Source: an uncultured Clostridia bacterium (GTDB lineage Bacteria; Bacillota; Clostridia; Christensenellales; CAG-917). Taken from it: 64,000 bases of DNA. How positions within the stretch are numbered: position 1 is the stretch's first letter; the number at the start of each line of letters is the position of its first letter. The position numbers and the translations under genes were made by a program. Shown in pieces: positions 33,010 to 41,479 of the stretch. The DNA lies in the NCBI GenBank assembly GCA_934277645.1, contig CAKQUX010000001.1:248001-312000 (forward strand), in the 5' to 3' direction. Below the pieces are notes generated by a model. That model saw only the letters and a list, made by a program, of their open reading frames with translations, was not told the DNA's origin and did not search any database.

Positions 33010-33171
33010 TTATTCGGCTTCGGAAAAACTATCTGCGCCGACGCCGCATAAAGGGCAAACAAAATCTTCAGGCAAATCTTCAAATTTTGTTCCGGCAGGA
33101 ATACCCAATTCTTCACAACCTATTTCTTCGTCATATTCCCAGCCACAAATATCACATACGTACTTTTTCAT
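33010..33171 (-). CDS. Rubredoxin
   Basis: The 53-residue protein has the two iron-binding pairs CDICG near residue 6 and CPLCGVG near residue 39, with the conserved DLPEDFVCP. It is a one-electron carrier for peroxide/superoxide-reducing systems in anaerobes. ATG 33171 follows GGAGGAG; upstream in-frame residues lack a ribosome site. It is monocistronic with a strong terminator. Confidence 0.96.
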   Translation of the reverse strand: MKKYVCDICGWEYDEEIGCEELGIPAGTKFEDLPEDFVCPLCGVGADSFSEAE

Positions 33172-33476
33172 AACCCCACTCCTCCTTGTGTTTTTTTGAT
33201 GCGCATAACGCAGTTTTGCCGACAATTTAATTTTGTTGTCGACTTGTTTTTTTATTGTTTGTCGCTAATAGTTCAATCATAAATTAGCTTGCCGCTTGAC
33301 GTCTGATAGTTTTCCGCCGATATTTCAAAATAACTTTTTGAGTGATTACACATCGACCATACTTAGTGAGTTTTTTCGCCGACAAATAAATGTCTGCAGT
33401 CTAGGCATTGGCAAATTTTAACATAAGTTTAAATTGACATATGCTTTACAACATAACTATATAACAACTTTGCTCG

Positions 33477-34205
33477 TCAGTCAAGAATATTTCCGTTTAT
33501 CGATATGGTGGTAACTTGCCACGGAATAAACTTTCCGCTACCCAGCAAAGCCTTTTTGACCGCATTTTCTATGCCGCCGCAACAAGGAACTTCCATTCTG
33601 ACAACCGTCACGCTTTTGACGTCGTTGTTCTTTATGATTTCGGTCAACTTTTCGGAATAATCAACCATATCGAGTTTAGGGCAACCGATTATTGTAATTT
33701 TGCCCTTCATAAATTCTTCGTGCAAGTTTGCATAAGCGTATGCCGCGCAGTCGGCAGCAATAAGCAATTTTGCGCCGTCTAAATATGCGGCATTCGGGTT
33801 GACAAGTTTAATTTGGCAAGGCCACTGTCCAAGCCGTGAAATCGGCATATGGCAAGTTGCCGAGCGATTGTCGCTTGACGCCGAGTCCAAAAGCATAGCT
33901 TTTTTTCCTGGGCAACCTTCGTGATGGGCATTAAGCGCGACGCCGCTTTTCATTTTTGCCTGCATTTTTGCTTGCTTGTTTTTTAAAACCGCACTTTCAT
34001 CGTATGCCGCCGCTTCCCTTTCAACAAAAGTAATCGCACCCGTCGGACAACTTGGTAGACAATCGCCAAACCCGTCGCAATAATCGTCGCGAGTGAGTTT
34101 TGCTTTACCGTTGATAATTTCGATTGCGCCCTCATGGCAGGCGTTTGCGCACGCTCCGCAACCATTGCACTTTTCTTCATCGATTTGTATTATTTTTCTT
34201 TTCAT
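33477..34205 (-). CDS. 4Fe-4S dicluster ferredoxin-domain protein
   Basis: The 242-residue protein opens with two 4Fe-4S motifs: CNGCGACANACHEGA near 13 and a variant CDGFGDCLPSCPTGA near 43. A linker with further Cys and His follows, then a globular C-terminal domain ending in EVPCCGGIENAVKKAL. Such proteins accompany hybrid-cluster and DUF1858 proteins in clostridia under HcpR-like Crp/Fnr control. The exact redox partner is unknown. GGAGGAATAA precedes the ATG, which touches the stop of the DUF1858 gene, so the two are one operon. Confidence 0.87.
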   Translation of the reverse strand: MKRKIIQIDEEKCNGCGACANACHEGAIEIINGKAKLTRDDYCDGFGDCLPSCPTGAITFVEREAAAYDESAVLKNKQAKMQAKMKSGVALNAHHEGCPGKKAMLLDSASSDNRSATCHMPISRLGQWPCQIKLVNPNAAYLDGAKLLIAADCAAYAYANLHEEFMKGKITIIGCPKLDMVDYSEKLTEIIKNNDVKSVTVVRMEVPCCGGIENAVKKALLGSGKFIPWQVTTISINGNILD

Positions 34206-34442
34206 TTATTCCTCCGTATTTATCACTTCGAACCCTTCGTCGACAAAAGCCTGCGCTATCGTCGAAACGGCTATTTTTTTGATTTTTGCTCCTTTGTTTA
34301 TCGATACCGCTCTGCCCACAGTCGCCTGCAAAAACGCGTTGTCAACCATATTAAAGCCCACCCGTTTTAATATCTCTTTTGCTTCGGCACATTCTTTTAT
34401 CGTCACGGTTACCGGTTTTGAAAAATCTATTATTTTGGTCAT
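34206..34442 (-). CDS. DUF1858-domain protein
   Basis: The 78-residue protein reads AKEILKRVGFNMVDNAFLQATVGRAVSINKGAKIKKIAVSTIAQAFVDEGFEV. This matches the DUF1858-like N-terminal domain of DUF438 proteins, with the landmark order GF..N..L..T.GR...I.KGA. It lacks the CxxC found in the hybrid-cluster redox version. It is the first gene of the operon with the 4Fe-4S protein. A 14-bp dyad shared with the Crp/Fnr gene lies upstream (34501-34514). Confidence 0.8.
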   Translation of the reverse strand: MTKIIDFSKPVTVTIKECAEAKEILKRVGFNMVDNAFLQATVGRAVSINKGAKIKKIAVSTIAQAFVDEGFEVINTEE

Positions 34443-34500
34443 AATTAGACGCTCCTTTTTCTCGTTGGCTTCATTCTATATTATTTATGTCTAAAAGTCG

Positions 34501-34514
34501 GTTGTAAAAACAAC
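34501..34514. promoter_or_regulatory. Crp/Fnr-type operator candidate upstream of the DUF1858 operon
   Basis: GTTGTAAAAACAAC, a perfect dyad GTTGT-AAAA-ACAAC. Its centre lies about 40 bases upstream of the start predicted from the -10 TATAGA, close to the -41.5 position used by class II Crp/Fnr activators. Confidence 0.7.
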
Positions 34515-34706
34515 GAAATTAAAATTTTAATTATATTTTAAGAAAAAAACATTAAATCGATATTTAAAAAAACTAATGTTAAATTGATATTTTAGAATAA
34601 CGTTTATAGAGCTAAATGCATACCGACAAATTATCACGCCTTTAAAATTCGATTTCACACAAAACCATAAATTGAACGCAAAAAATAAAACACAAATTTC
34701 GATTTG

Positions 34707-34761
34707 CGTTTTACATAAACTTAAATACTTTTTACGTTTTACATAAACTTAAATACTTTAA
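34707..34761. repeat. 28-bp tandem duplication at the crp 3' end
   Basis: CGTTTTACATAAACTTAAAT is followed by ACTTT in two consecutive copies (34707 and 34735 onward), period 28. Confidence 0.85.
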
Positions 34762-35421
34762 TCATAGCAAACGAAAATAGTTTTTGCGAAACTCTATAAG
34801 CCCTTCGTCACGCATTTTGCAAAGCTCGTTAGACATTGCGCTTCTATCGACAGACAAAAAATCCGCAAGCTGCTGACGATTGAACGGGATAATGATATTA
34901 GGGCTTTTTTGCTTTTTCGCTTCTTGCGACAAATATGAATTTAACTTTTCCCTAATAGAGCGTTTGCAAACGTGTCCGAGTTTTTGAACGAGCTTTTTGT
35001 TTTTTTCAGATATGACTAAAAACATATTTTGCACGACTTTAGTATGACACGCGCAGGTCGACGAGCAAACGGATATTATTCTTTTTGCATTTATGAACAT
35101 AACGACGCTGTTTTCTACGGCAACGACGTCGTTAAGAATGTGCGAATCGTGCGACAAAACGTACGCCTCGCCGAATATCTCGCCGCCCGAAACGTGTCCC
35201 AATATGCTTCGGTTGCCCCAATAATCGTCGCTTTGAATATGAAGCGAGCCGTCAAGCAACAGGGCAATATCCACCATTTCATCGCCTTGCCGCAACACAA
35301 ACTCGCCTTTTTTGTAGTTTAAAACCTTTGCGTCGACGCAATGGAGCAAGGACAATATCTCATTTTGTTCAATTCCCGCAAAAAGTGCGGACTTTTTTAA
35401 TGCGTTCACGTATTTTTCCAT
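34762..35421 (-). CDS. Crp/Fnr-family regulator, HcpR-like
   Basis: The 219-residue protein has an N-terminal cyclic-nucleotide-binding-type jelly roll (GEFVLRQGDEMVDIALLLDGSLHI, SGGEIFGEAYVL). A long dimer helix follows, then a C-terminal HTH (RQQLADFLSVDRSAMSNELCKMRDEGLI). CSSTCACHTKVVQNM near 128 places Cys residues at the start of the dimer helix, a feature of HcpR-like and similar redox-sensing members. It probably controls the neighbouring DUF1858/4Fe-4S operon and itself, since both carry the same dyad. Confidence 0.9.
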   Translation of the reverse strand: MEKYVNALKKSALFAGIEQNEILSLLHCVDAKVLNYKKGEFVLRQGDEMVDIALLLDGSLHIQSDDYWGNRSILGHVSGGEIFGEAYVLSHDSHILNDVVAVENSVVMFINAKRIISVCSSTCACHTKVVQNMFLVISEKNKKLVQKLGHVCKRSIREKLNSYLSQEAKKQKSPNIIIPFNRQQLADFLSVDRSAMSNELCKMRDEGLIEFRKNYFRLL

Positions 35422-35434
35422 AGCGAAACTTTTC

Positions 35435-35448
35435 GTTGTAAAAACAAC
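35435..35448. promoter_or_regulatory. Crp/Fnr-type operator candidate in its own leader
   Basis: GTTGTAAAAACAAC, identical to the copy at 34501 and here extended to CGTTGTAAAAACAACG. It lies downstream of the predicted start and just before the ATG, a position suited to autorepression. Confidence 0.75.
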
Positions 35449-35459
35449 GCCCCTACGTC

Positions 35460-35488
35460 ATTATACGTTCTTCCTGCATTTTTATCAA
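35460..35488 (-). promoter_or_regulatory. Promoter of the Crp/Fnr gene
   Basis: TTGATA (35483-35488) and TATAAT (35460-35465) with a 17-nt spacer on the minus strand. Confidence 0.85.
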
Positions 35489-35495
35489 GCACTAA

Positions 35496-35551
35496 TATTA
35501 AGACACAGATATTAAGACACAAATATTCAAGCGCATATATTAAGGCATTTA
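35496..35551. repeat. 14-bp tandem repeat, four copies
   Basis: Units TATTAAGACACAGA, TATTAAGACACAAA, TATTCAAGCGCATA and TATTAAGGCATTTA follow each other without gaps just upstream of the crp promoter. Confidence 0.85.
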
Positions 35552-35901
35552 TATTATTTTTATAGCTCAACATATTACAAATTTAGCCGCCACCCCACGA
35601 CTGTTAATAGATCGTTGTTAAATCGACTAAGCATAAACAACCAAACGTTTAAACGATCGAATTATGCTTTACAAAAACTCTGTATCACCCCAAGTGTTTT
35701 GCTTCTTTCTTTACAAAACACTTCGCCAAAAGTGTTTTATCTCTTATTATTTATTCAATTAGGCAAACATCGTTTTGACAAGAGTGGCATAACGCCTATA
35801 TTTTAAAAAAAGCAAAACGCCGCATAGCGTCTTGTAATCATTGCTAAATTTTGATATTGACTACCATTATGAAAGGTGATATAATTTTTTCGGAGAAAAC
35901 T

Positions 35902-36240
35902 ATGAAAAAAGAAAAAGAAAAACTTAACGAAACCTTAGAAACCGAAATCACTTTAACGGAAGCCTCGCCTGCGGAAGCGGAATCTGAAAAAAAGCCGAAA
36001 AAAGAAAAGAAAGAAAAGACTCCGAAGCCCGAAAAAGTTAAACCTGAAAAAGCGGAAAAGGTAAAAGCGGAAAAACCGAAAAAAGAAAAGGTAAAAAAGG
36101 AAAAGAAACAAAAAGTGAAGTATAAATTTTCTTCTCCTTCAAAAGCCGAAAAAATAGGCATTGCCGTTACGTTTGCAACGATTTTCGTTGTCGTCGGTTT
36201 AGGCATCTTTTTGAGCTTCTTCCTTTATTTGGTGTATTAA
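35902..36240 (+). CDS. Lys/Glu-rich protein with C-terminal membrane anchor
   Basis: The 112-residue protein has a highly charged first half with runs of Lys, Glu and Pro (KPKKEKKEK-type repeats). A single hydrophobic helix follows (about 88-110, AVTFATIFVVVGLGIFLSFFL). ATG 35902 follows CGGAGAAAA and is preferred over an upstream Met with no ribosome site. The topology is probably tail-anchored with the charged part in the cytoplasm. No family was recognised. A terminator follows. Confidence 0.7.
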   Translation: MKKEKEKLNETLETEITLTEASPAEAESEKKPKKEKKEKTPKPEKVKPEKAEKVKAEKPKKEKVKKEKKQKVKYKFSSPSKAEKIGIAVTFATIFVVVGLGIFLSFFLYLVY

Positions 36241-36291
36241 AGTTTACTAAAAATCATTTGATTTTTAAAATTGAAAACGACGTATAAAAAG

Positions 36292-36316
36292 ACCTGCCCT
36301 ATTCGGCAGGTTTTTT
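36292..36316. terminator. Bidirectional terminator
   Basis: ACCTGCC / GGCAGGT stem followed by six T on the plus strand and TCTTTTT on the minus strand; it serves the Lys-rich gene and the convergent exonuclease gene. Confidence 0.85.
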
Positions 36317-36461
36317 ATCATTTTAAGTTTTTATCTATTTAAACATTTAATCTCTGTTTGCTCATTACTTGCTTACAAAAAAATATTCAGCAAAGCAGCC
36401 GCATATTAAAAAATCGATTAAATAGAAAATAAACAGAAACCAATTAAATGTATTAAAATCA

Positions 36462-37475
36462 CTATTCGTCGCTATCGCCGGAAAACTCTGCAGATAAATC
36501 GATACCTTGTTGTTTTAGCATATCGCCGAGCGTAACTGCAGCCTTGTTAGTCATTCGTTTAGGCATCACGTTTTCAAAAACAAACGGCGAAAAATCGAAG
36601 CCGAGTTCCTTTGAAAACTCGATTTCGTCCACTATTTTAGCCTTGCCGTTAATTGCCGAGCGAAGTCGTTTGCAATCGATGTCTTTTTCTTTCACAAAAA
36701 CGTTTGCAGTGTCGGCAAGATTGGTATACTCGCCGCCCCTTCTCGCTACTTCCCTTATCATAGCCCAAGTCTTTATGGTATCATTCTTTTCGAGATTTTC
36801 GCTAAACGCAACCTTAATGCCGTTCATATTGCCGTTTTTAGTCTTCAATTCTTTTACGAGTCTTTTAAAAGCTCTGTAAGACGAAGCGTTGCTTTTTTTC
36901 GTAATTCCGTCTTGCGTACTCGACTTAACCGACGGACAAATGTCGATAAGTTCTCTAAGCGACATTTTGAGAATTTCGCAAAGTTTTTTGACAACAAGCA
37001 TAGTGAGATAAGCGTCGTCGTCCGACTTGTGAAGAATTTGCGGTTCTATCTTTAAATTTTCGGAAATTTTTTCAAGAGAAAATGAAATTTTTGCCCCGAG
37101 TTGACTGTAAATCTTTTGACTGTCGGTGAAATAGTAGCTAAGTTGCGGCAGTTGGTATCTGGCGCAGGCGTTTTTCAAAAAATTCGCGTCGTTAGTGACG
37201 GCATGACCGCAAACTATCTGGTCGCCTTCCGTCAAAATGTCCTTTATGGTTTCGTAATAAAAAGGAAACGGCTTTGACTTAAAAAACACTTCTTCGTCGT
37301 ATGCAAGTTTAATGCTTAGAGCCGAACCGCCTCTGGACAATCTGAATTCTGCTTCGGGGTTTATAATAATATCCTCTTTTTTAAGGACGTTAAATTCCGA
37401 ATCGGTAGCGACGTAACCGAAACTGCAAATATTTTTTCCGTCGCAACATTCTATATCAAAAAATAAATATCTCAC
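36462..37475 (-). CDS. DEDD-family 3'-5' exonuclease domain protein
   Basis: The 337-residue protein has the DnaQ-like acidic motifs YLFFDIEC (Asp and Glu, near 7-9), GHAVTNDANFLKNAC near 91, and HKSDDDAYLT near 149, making a DEDD exonuclease fold over residues 1-175. The C-terminal half is not recognised. It contains RAFKRLVKELK and a region (KVAFSENLEKNDTIKTWAMIREVARRGGEY) that could form a BRCT-like or substrate-binding module. It probably trims single-stranded DNA or RNA. It is not clearly in an operon. Confidence 0.82.
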   Translation of the reverse strand: MRYLFFDIECCDGKNICSFGYVATDSEFNVLKKEDIIINPEAEFRLSRGGSALSIKLAYDEEVFFKSKPFPFYYETIKDILTEGDQIVCGHAVTNDANFLKNACARYQLPQLSYYFTDSQKIYSQLGAKISFSLEKISENLKIEPQILHKSDDDAYLTMLVVKKLCEILKMSLRELIDICPSVKSSTQDGITKKSNASSYRAFKRLVKELKTKNGNMNGIKVAFSENLEKNDTIKTWAMIREVARRGGEYTNLADTANVFVKEKDIDCKRLRSAINGKAKIVDEIEFSKELGFDFSPFVFENVMPKRMTNKAAVTLGDMLKQQGIDLSAEFSGDSDE

Positions 37476-37814
37476 TTTTCACCTTATCTATTTAATGATA
37501 ACACTACAACAGGCAAAAAACAAGACCCAAATAAAAATGTACGTTTATAGCTTTATCACACTAATTGTCAAACTAATACTTATCGCGCCAAAACTAATGT
37601 TTATAACACTTACCATATCTATCAAATCGATGACTTATACTTATAAATCGATTACTAACCTTATCAAAACGATTGCAGGCATTTTTCAAAACAATTATCA
37701 CCAACACCGCTACTTACAATATCACCGATAATTGTCATGCGAATATACTTTAACTTCAAGCGTTAAATCGATGCGCTTTCGCTCCGGTGTTTACGATATG
37801 CCGACATTTCTAAA
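37476..37814. other. Gene-free, low-complexity spacer
   Basis: AT-rich sequence with recurrent CTTAT, ATCGAT and AACTAAT words. The single plus-strand frame (37495-37731) is Thr/Ile-rich and unsupported. Nothing else seen. Confidence 0.6.
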
Positions 37815-40046
37815 CTATTTAATACGTAGATTAAGTTTTCCGTCGCTTCCGCCCTTTATGCCCATTCCGTTTTTGAGATTTTCGATTTCCGACGCATCGA
37901 AATTTCGCAAGTCCAAGTACTCGTTCATCGAGTGTTTCGATACGGAATTGACTCTGCCGCCCAAAAGCTCGAATCGGCAACGGTCGGTTTTGAATCGCCG
38001 TATAAAATACTCGTTGTCCTTGTCGTCCGTATACGTCATTTTGCGATAATAACACTTGTCGCAGTTTTTCTCACCGCCGCCGTATATCTCCTTAAACGGA
38101 CAATAGACGAAATTCATAAGCGCAGGATATCCGAGCGAATAATAAAATTCGCCGCCGTATTCAAAGTAGTCCTTGCTTACTTCGAGCGACATCACGACGT
38201 TCTTCACGCCGCAATCCGTCATAGCGTTTATGGCATAATTGTTAAAAACGTTAAGCCCCACGCCTGCCACGGTCGGCACTTTATCGGCAAAGAAAAGTCC
38301 CCAAACGTTGTTTGCTATAATAAAGTCGCTTTTAAAAATCAATTTTTCAAGTTTTTTAATTTCCTCGCCGCTTGCAACGATAGGCAAATTCAAGCCGACT
38401 TTTTCGCTATCGAGCAATTCGCCAACCCACGGCTCGAAATATGATGACGGCGATATAGCGATTTTTCCGTCAATGCCTTTTGCGGCGTTATAGCCGTTCA
38501 AGTCAGAGACTACTATGATACGCTTTCCGAAATCTTTTTCGACTACGCTATATCCCTTTTTCGGCGAATAAACAATCGCCTTTTTATAGCTTTCAAGCAA
38601 GGCCGTTTTGAGTTTTTCAAACGCCTGCCGTCTGAATTCGTTCAATTCGGATTTCGGCATAAACACGCCGTCCGTATCGACCTTTATGCTTTTTACGGTA
38701 AACTCCCCCTTATTGAAACACGCTTTAAAATCGTTTTCGCCAAGCGGTTGCGATTTCGCTTTTTGCGCTTCGCCGTTGCTCTCATGCGTAATTTCCACAT
38801 CTAAACATTTTAAGGTCACAAACAACTTATGTCCGCTATCGGCTTTTAAGTTGACGTCAACCCAAATAGGCTTAACCGCTTTTAACGCTTCGCTCTCTAA
38901 GGCATAATCGAGAGTGAGATAAACGTCGGCATTTTGCTTTACGAAATTTTTTGTGACAATCAAAAAGCGATTCCCTTTCTTTTGCACACTGCCTACTCCC
39001 AGACTGCCTGTTTCGACGCCGTTTTCAAAAAATTTCAATCCGTCGCCGACGGATATTTCATGCGACGACGAAATTTCAAGACGAAACAAATCCTTAAAAC
39101 GCTCTGTTTTTTCAACCTTGCCTATTTTTACGCCCTGATGATTATTCACCGCCGTGTTGAGTTTGTTGTAATCGTCGTAAAGATAAGCGGCCGAATTGAA
39201 CTTTCCCCTAGAAAACACTCGCCTAAGTTCGCTTTCGAGCTTAGTTTTATCCGCTCTGCTTTCGTTTCGCAAAACGTCGTCCATAGCGGCGCGATATGCT
39301 CTTGTCGCAACAGCAACGTAGCCTGCGCGGCGAAGTCTGCCTTCGATTTTAAAACTTGTCACGCCTGCATCGCAAAGCGTTTTCAAACTGTTTAAAAGGC
39401 ACAAGTCTTTTGTCGATTCAAAATAGCCGCTCTTTCCGTTTGCTGAATATTTCAATCTGCAAAGCTGAGCGCAACGTCCGCGGTTTCCGCTGTCGCCGCT
39501 TTTAAAACTGCTTAAAAGACAGTTGCCGCTAAACGACGAACACAATGCGCCTTGCACAAAAAACTCTATTTCAAGATTTGTATTGTCTTTAATTTCCTTT
39601 ATGTCGCTAAGTTTTGTTTCTCTTGACAGAACTACTCTTTTAAAGCCGAGTTTTTCTGCAACCAAAGCACCTTTTAAATTATGAACGCCGAGTTGCGTGC
39701 TGGCGTGAAGCTCGATTCCCGAAAACGTTTGTTTCAAGACTCTTGCAACGCCCAAGTCCTGAACGATAAATGCGTCTACGCCTGCCTCTATCGCGCTTTT
39801 GACAGTGGCGACAAGCGAATCGAATTCATCGTTATAGACGAGCGTATTGACTGTCATATACACTTTAACGCCACGCAAATGCGCATATTCGACAGCCGCC
39901 GTTATATCGTTTTCGTCAAAGTTTTTCGCCTTTATTCGCGCGTTAAAACCGCCCATTCCGAGATAGACGGCGTCCGCGCCCGAATTTACGGCGGCGTATA
40001 AACTTTCAAAATCTCCTACCGGAGATAAAATTTCGGCTTTTGTCAT
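37815..40046 (-). CDS. U32-family peptidase-like protein with DUF3656 (RlhA-like)
   Basis: This 743-residue protein begins AEILSPVGDFESLYAAVNSGADAVYLG and has the U32 signature ELHASTQLGVHN...GFKRVVLSRE. The Cys-containing block FFVQGALCSSFSGNCLLSS...NRGRCAQLCR follows. The central and C-terminal regions fit DUF3656 and end with further Cys (CPFKEIYGGGEKNCDKCYYRK). Relatives act in 23S rRNA cytidine hydroxylation (RlhA) rather than as simple proteases, so an Fe-S-dependent rRNA modification role is plausible. It is separated from the MFS gene by a tandem repeat. Confidence 0.9.
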   Translation of the reverse strand: MTKAEILSPVGDFESLYAAVNSGADAVYLGMGGFNARIKAKNFDENDITAAVEYAHLRGVKVYMTVNTLVYNDEFDSLVATVKSAIEAGVDAFIVQDLGVARVLKQTFSGIELHASTQLGVHNLKGALVAEKLGFKRVVLSRETKLSDIKEIKDNTNLEIEFFVQGALCSSFSGNCLLSSFKSGDSGNRGRCAQLCRLKYSANGKSGYFESTKDLCLLNSLKTLCDAGVTSFKIEGRLRRAGYVAVATRAYRAAMDDVLRNESRADKTKLESELRRVFSRGKFNSAAYLYDDYNKLNTAVNNHQGVKIGKVEKTERFKDLFRLEISSSHEISVGDGLKFFENGVETGSLGVGSVQKKGNRFLIVTKNFVKQNADVYLTLDYALESEALKAVKPIWVDVNLKADSGHKLFVTLKCLDVEITHESNGEAQKAKSQPLGENDFKACFNKGEFTVKSIKVDTDGVFMPKSELNEFRRQAFEKLKTALLESYKKAIVYSPKKGYSVVEKDFGKRIIVVSDLNGYNAAKGIDGKIAISPSSYFEPWVGELLDSEKVGLNLPIVASGEEIKKLEKLIFKSDFIIANNVWGLFFADKVPTVAGVGLNVFNNYAINAMTDCGVKNVVMSLEVSKDYFEYGGEFYYSLGYPALMNFVYCPFKEIYGGGEKNCDKCYYRKMTYTDDKDNEYFIRRFKTDRCRFELLGGRVNSVSKHSMNEYLDLRNFDASEIENLKNGMGIKGGSDGKLNLRIK

Positions 40047-40115
40047 AAGTTTTTCGCTACGCTCACATTAAACACCGAAGTATCGGCGTTTTGATTTATT
40101 ACGTTTTGTTTTTAG

Positions 40116-40205
40116 TTTTATTATATTTTGTTTTTAAACTTTATAATATTTTGTTTTTAAACTTTATAATATTTTGTTTTAGCTTTATTATATTTTGCTT
40201 TTAGC
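40116..40205. repeat. AT-rich tandem repeat, four units of 21-24 bp
   Basis: Units beginning TTTATAATATTTTGTTTT (or TTTATTATATTTTG) recur at 40116, 40140, 40163 and 40184 between the MFS and U32 genes. Confidence 0.8.
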
Positions 40206-40224
40206 TTCAAACAAAAGCAAGCGG

Positions 40225-41421
40225 TCAATCCAAAAAGTTCGGCGAACATTTCGCAACGACTTTATCGAGCCGTAAGAGCGTCACTATCAAAAGCGCGCTC
40301 GACACTATCATCCAGAGCGGCATTGTTTCAAAACCGATAAACGGCGTAACGTAACCGAAAACAAGCTGCACGGTAAAGCCTACGCCATAGCCGATTGCAA
40401 GTTGATAACCGGTAAGAAACGTTGCGACTTCGCTTTTAAAACGATGACTTGTTGCGTGCAACGCACTCGGAAATATCGGGCCGAAACCAAAGCCGACCAA
40501 AAACAACCCCACGACCGAGTATAGGCCTATCGGAAGAGCTAAAACTACAATTCCTACAAGCGAAATCGCAGTGCCTATCCAAATGAGCTGTTTATCTCGT
40601 AATCGCACCGTCAAAAAACCGCTTATAAGTCTTCCGAGCATAACGCCGCCGTAATACAGCGTCATAAGATTAGACGCAAGCGCCGCGCCGACAAACTTCG
40701 TTTCGACTAAATAACTTGCTCCCCAAGTTATCATTAAAAATTCCATCGAACAGTAAAACGCAAACACCAATATGGACGGTTTTACGCCTTTTATTTTAAG
40801 CACGCTAAAAAAGCTGATTTTTCCTTTCGATTTTTCTTCCGTTATAGGAGCAAGCATAGCTTGTTTTTTTTCTATCTTACGCCAATACGGAAGAGAACAT
40901 AAAATTATAAACGCAATGGCAAATTGGATTATCGCAATGGTTTGATAGCCGCCTCGCCAGTCGCCGACGTTTAAAAACGGCGACATTACAAGCGGACTGA
41001 CGACAACGCCGACGCCCCAGAAACAATGCAACCAATTTATGTGTTTTGCCTTGTAATTAGCCGAAACGTAATAATTGAGCGCGGTATCGACTGCGCCTGC
41101 GCCCACGCCGAGCAGAACTGCAAACACGATAAGCATCCAAAGGCTTGTCGAAAAACGAGTGCCTAAAAGACCGATTGCCGTAAGCACAACCGAAACGAAA
41201 GTAAGTCTGCTCGTTCCTATTTTCTTTATCAATCCGCCCGCAATAAGACTCATAAGACAACTGCAAATGCCCGTCACGATTGAAATTATCGAAGCATAGC
41301 TGACCGAAAGTCCCAAGTCGGAATGCATAACGGGCCACGCAACGCCGAACAGCGAATCGGGAAGCCCCAAAGAAATAAACGTTATGTAAATTATCGCAAG
41401 TACAAAAAACATATTGAACAT
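40225..41421 (-). CDS. MFS transporter (FucP/BSC6-like)
   Basis: The 398-residue protein has 12 predicted helices. The opening ITFISLGLPDSLFGVAWPVMHSDLG and the block VDTALNYYVSANYKAKHINWLHCFWGVG are typical of the sugar-type MFS subgroup near FucP. It probably imports or exports a sugar or related small molecule by proton symport. No clear ribosome site precedes the first ATG, so the next Met (residue 4) is an alternative. It follows the ferritin-like gene but is separated from it by that gene's terminator. Confidence 0.87.
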   Translation of the reverse strand: MFNMFFVLAIIYITFISLGLPDSLFGVAWPVMHSDLGLSVSYASIISIVTGICSCLMSLIAGGLIKKIGTSRLTFVSVVLTAIGLLGTRFSTSLWMLIVFAVLLGVGAGAVDTALNYYVSANYKAKHINWLHCFWGVGVVVSPLVMSPFLNVGDWRGGYQTIAIIQFAIAFIILCSLPYWRKIEKKQAMLAPITEEKSKGKISFFSVLKIKGVKPSILVFAFYCSMEFLMITWGASYLVETKFVGAALASNLMTLYYGGVMLGRLISGFLTVRLRDKQLIWIGTAISLVGIVVLALPIGLYSVVGLFLVGFGFGPIFPSALHATSHRFKSEVATFLTGYQLAIGYGVGFTVQLVFGYVTPFIGFETMPLWMIVSSALLIVTLLRLDKVVAKCSPNFLD

Positions 41422-41451
41422 ATTGTATCACAACCGCCACAGTTAAGCAAT

Positions 41452-41476
41452 AAAAAAGAGAGCTACTGCTCTCTTT
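41452..41476 (-). terminator. Terminator of the ferritin-like gene
   Basis: AAAGAGAGC / GCTCTCTTT stem followed by further T on the minus strand. Confidence 0.85.
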
Positions 41477-41479
41477 ATA

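Larger units (their letters stand above)
34443..34761. other. Regulatory spacer upstream of the DUF1858 operon
   Basis: No gene. It contains a possible -10 TATAGA (34475-34480), the operator-like dyad at 34501-34514, and a 28-bp tandem duplication at the crp-side end. Confidence 0.6.
35422..35901. other. Spacer between the Crp/Fnr gene and the Lys-rich gene
   Basis: Holds the crp promoter and operator and a 14-bp tandem repeat (35496-35551). The remaining roughly 350 bases show no supported gene. Confidence 0.6.

Noticed and set aside
33340..33410. Weak hairpin AATGTC...GGCATT in the spacer between rubredoxin and the 4Fe-4S gene
   Set aside because: No promoter or T-run lines up with it; not enough to call an RNA.
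37495..37731. Plus-strand 78-residue Thr/Ile-rich frame
   Set aside because: Lies in low-complexity repeat-like sequence with no ribosome site.
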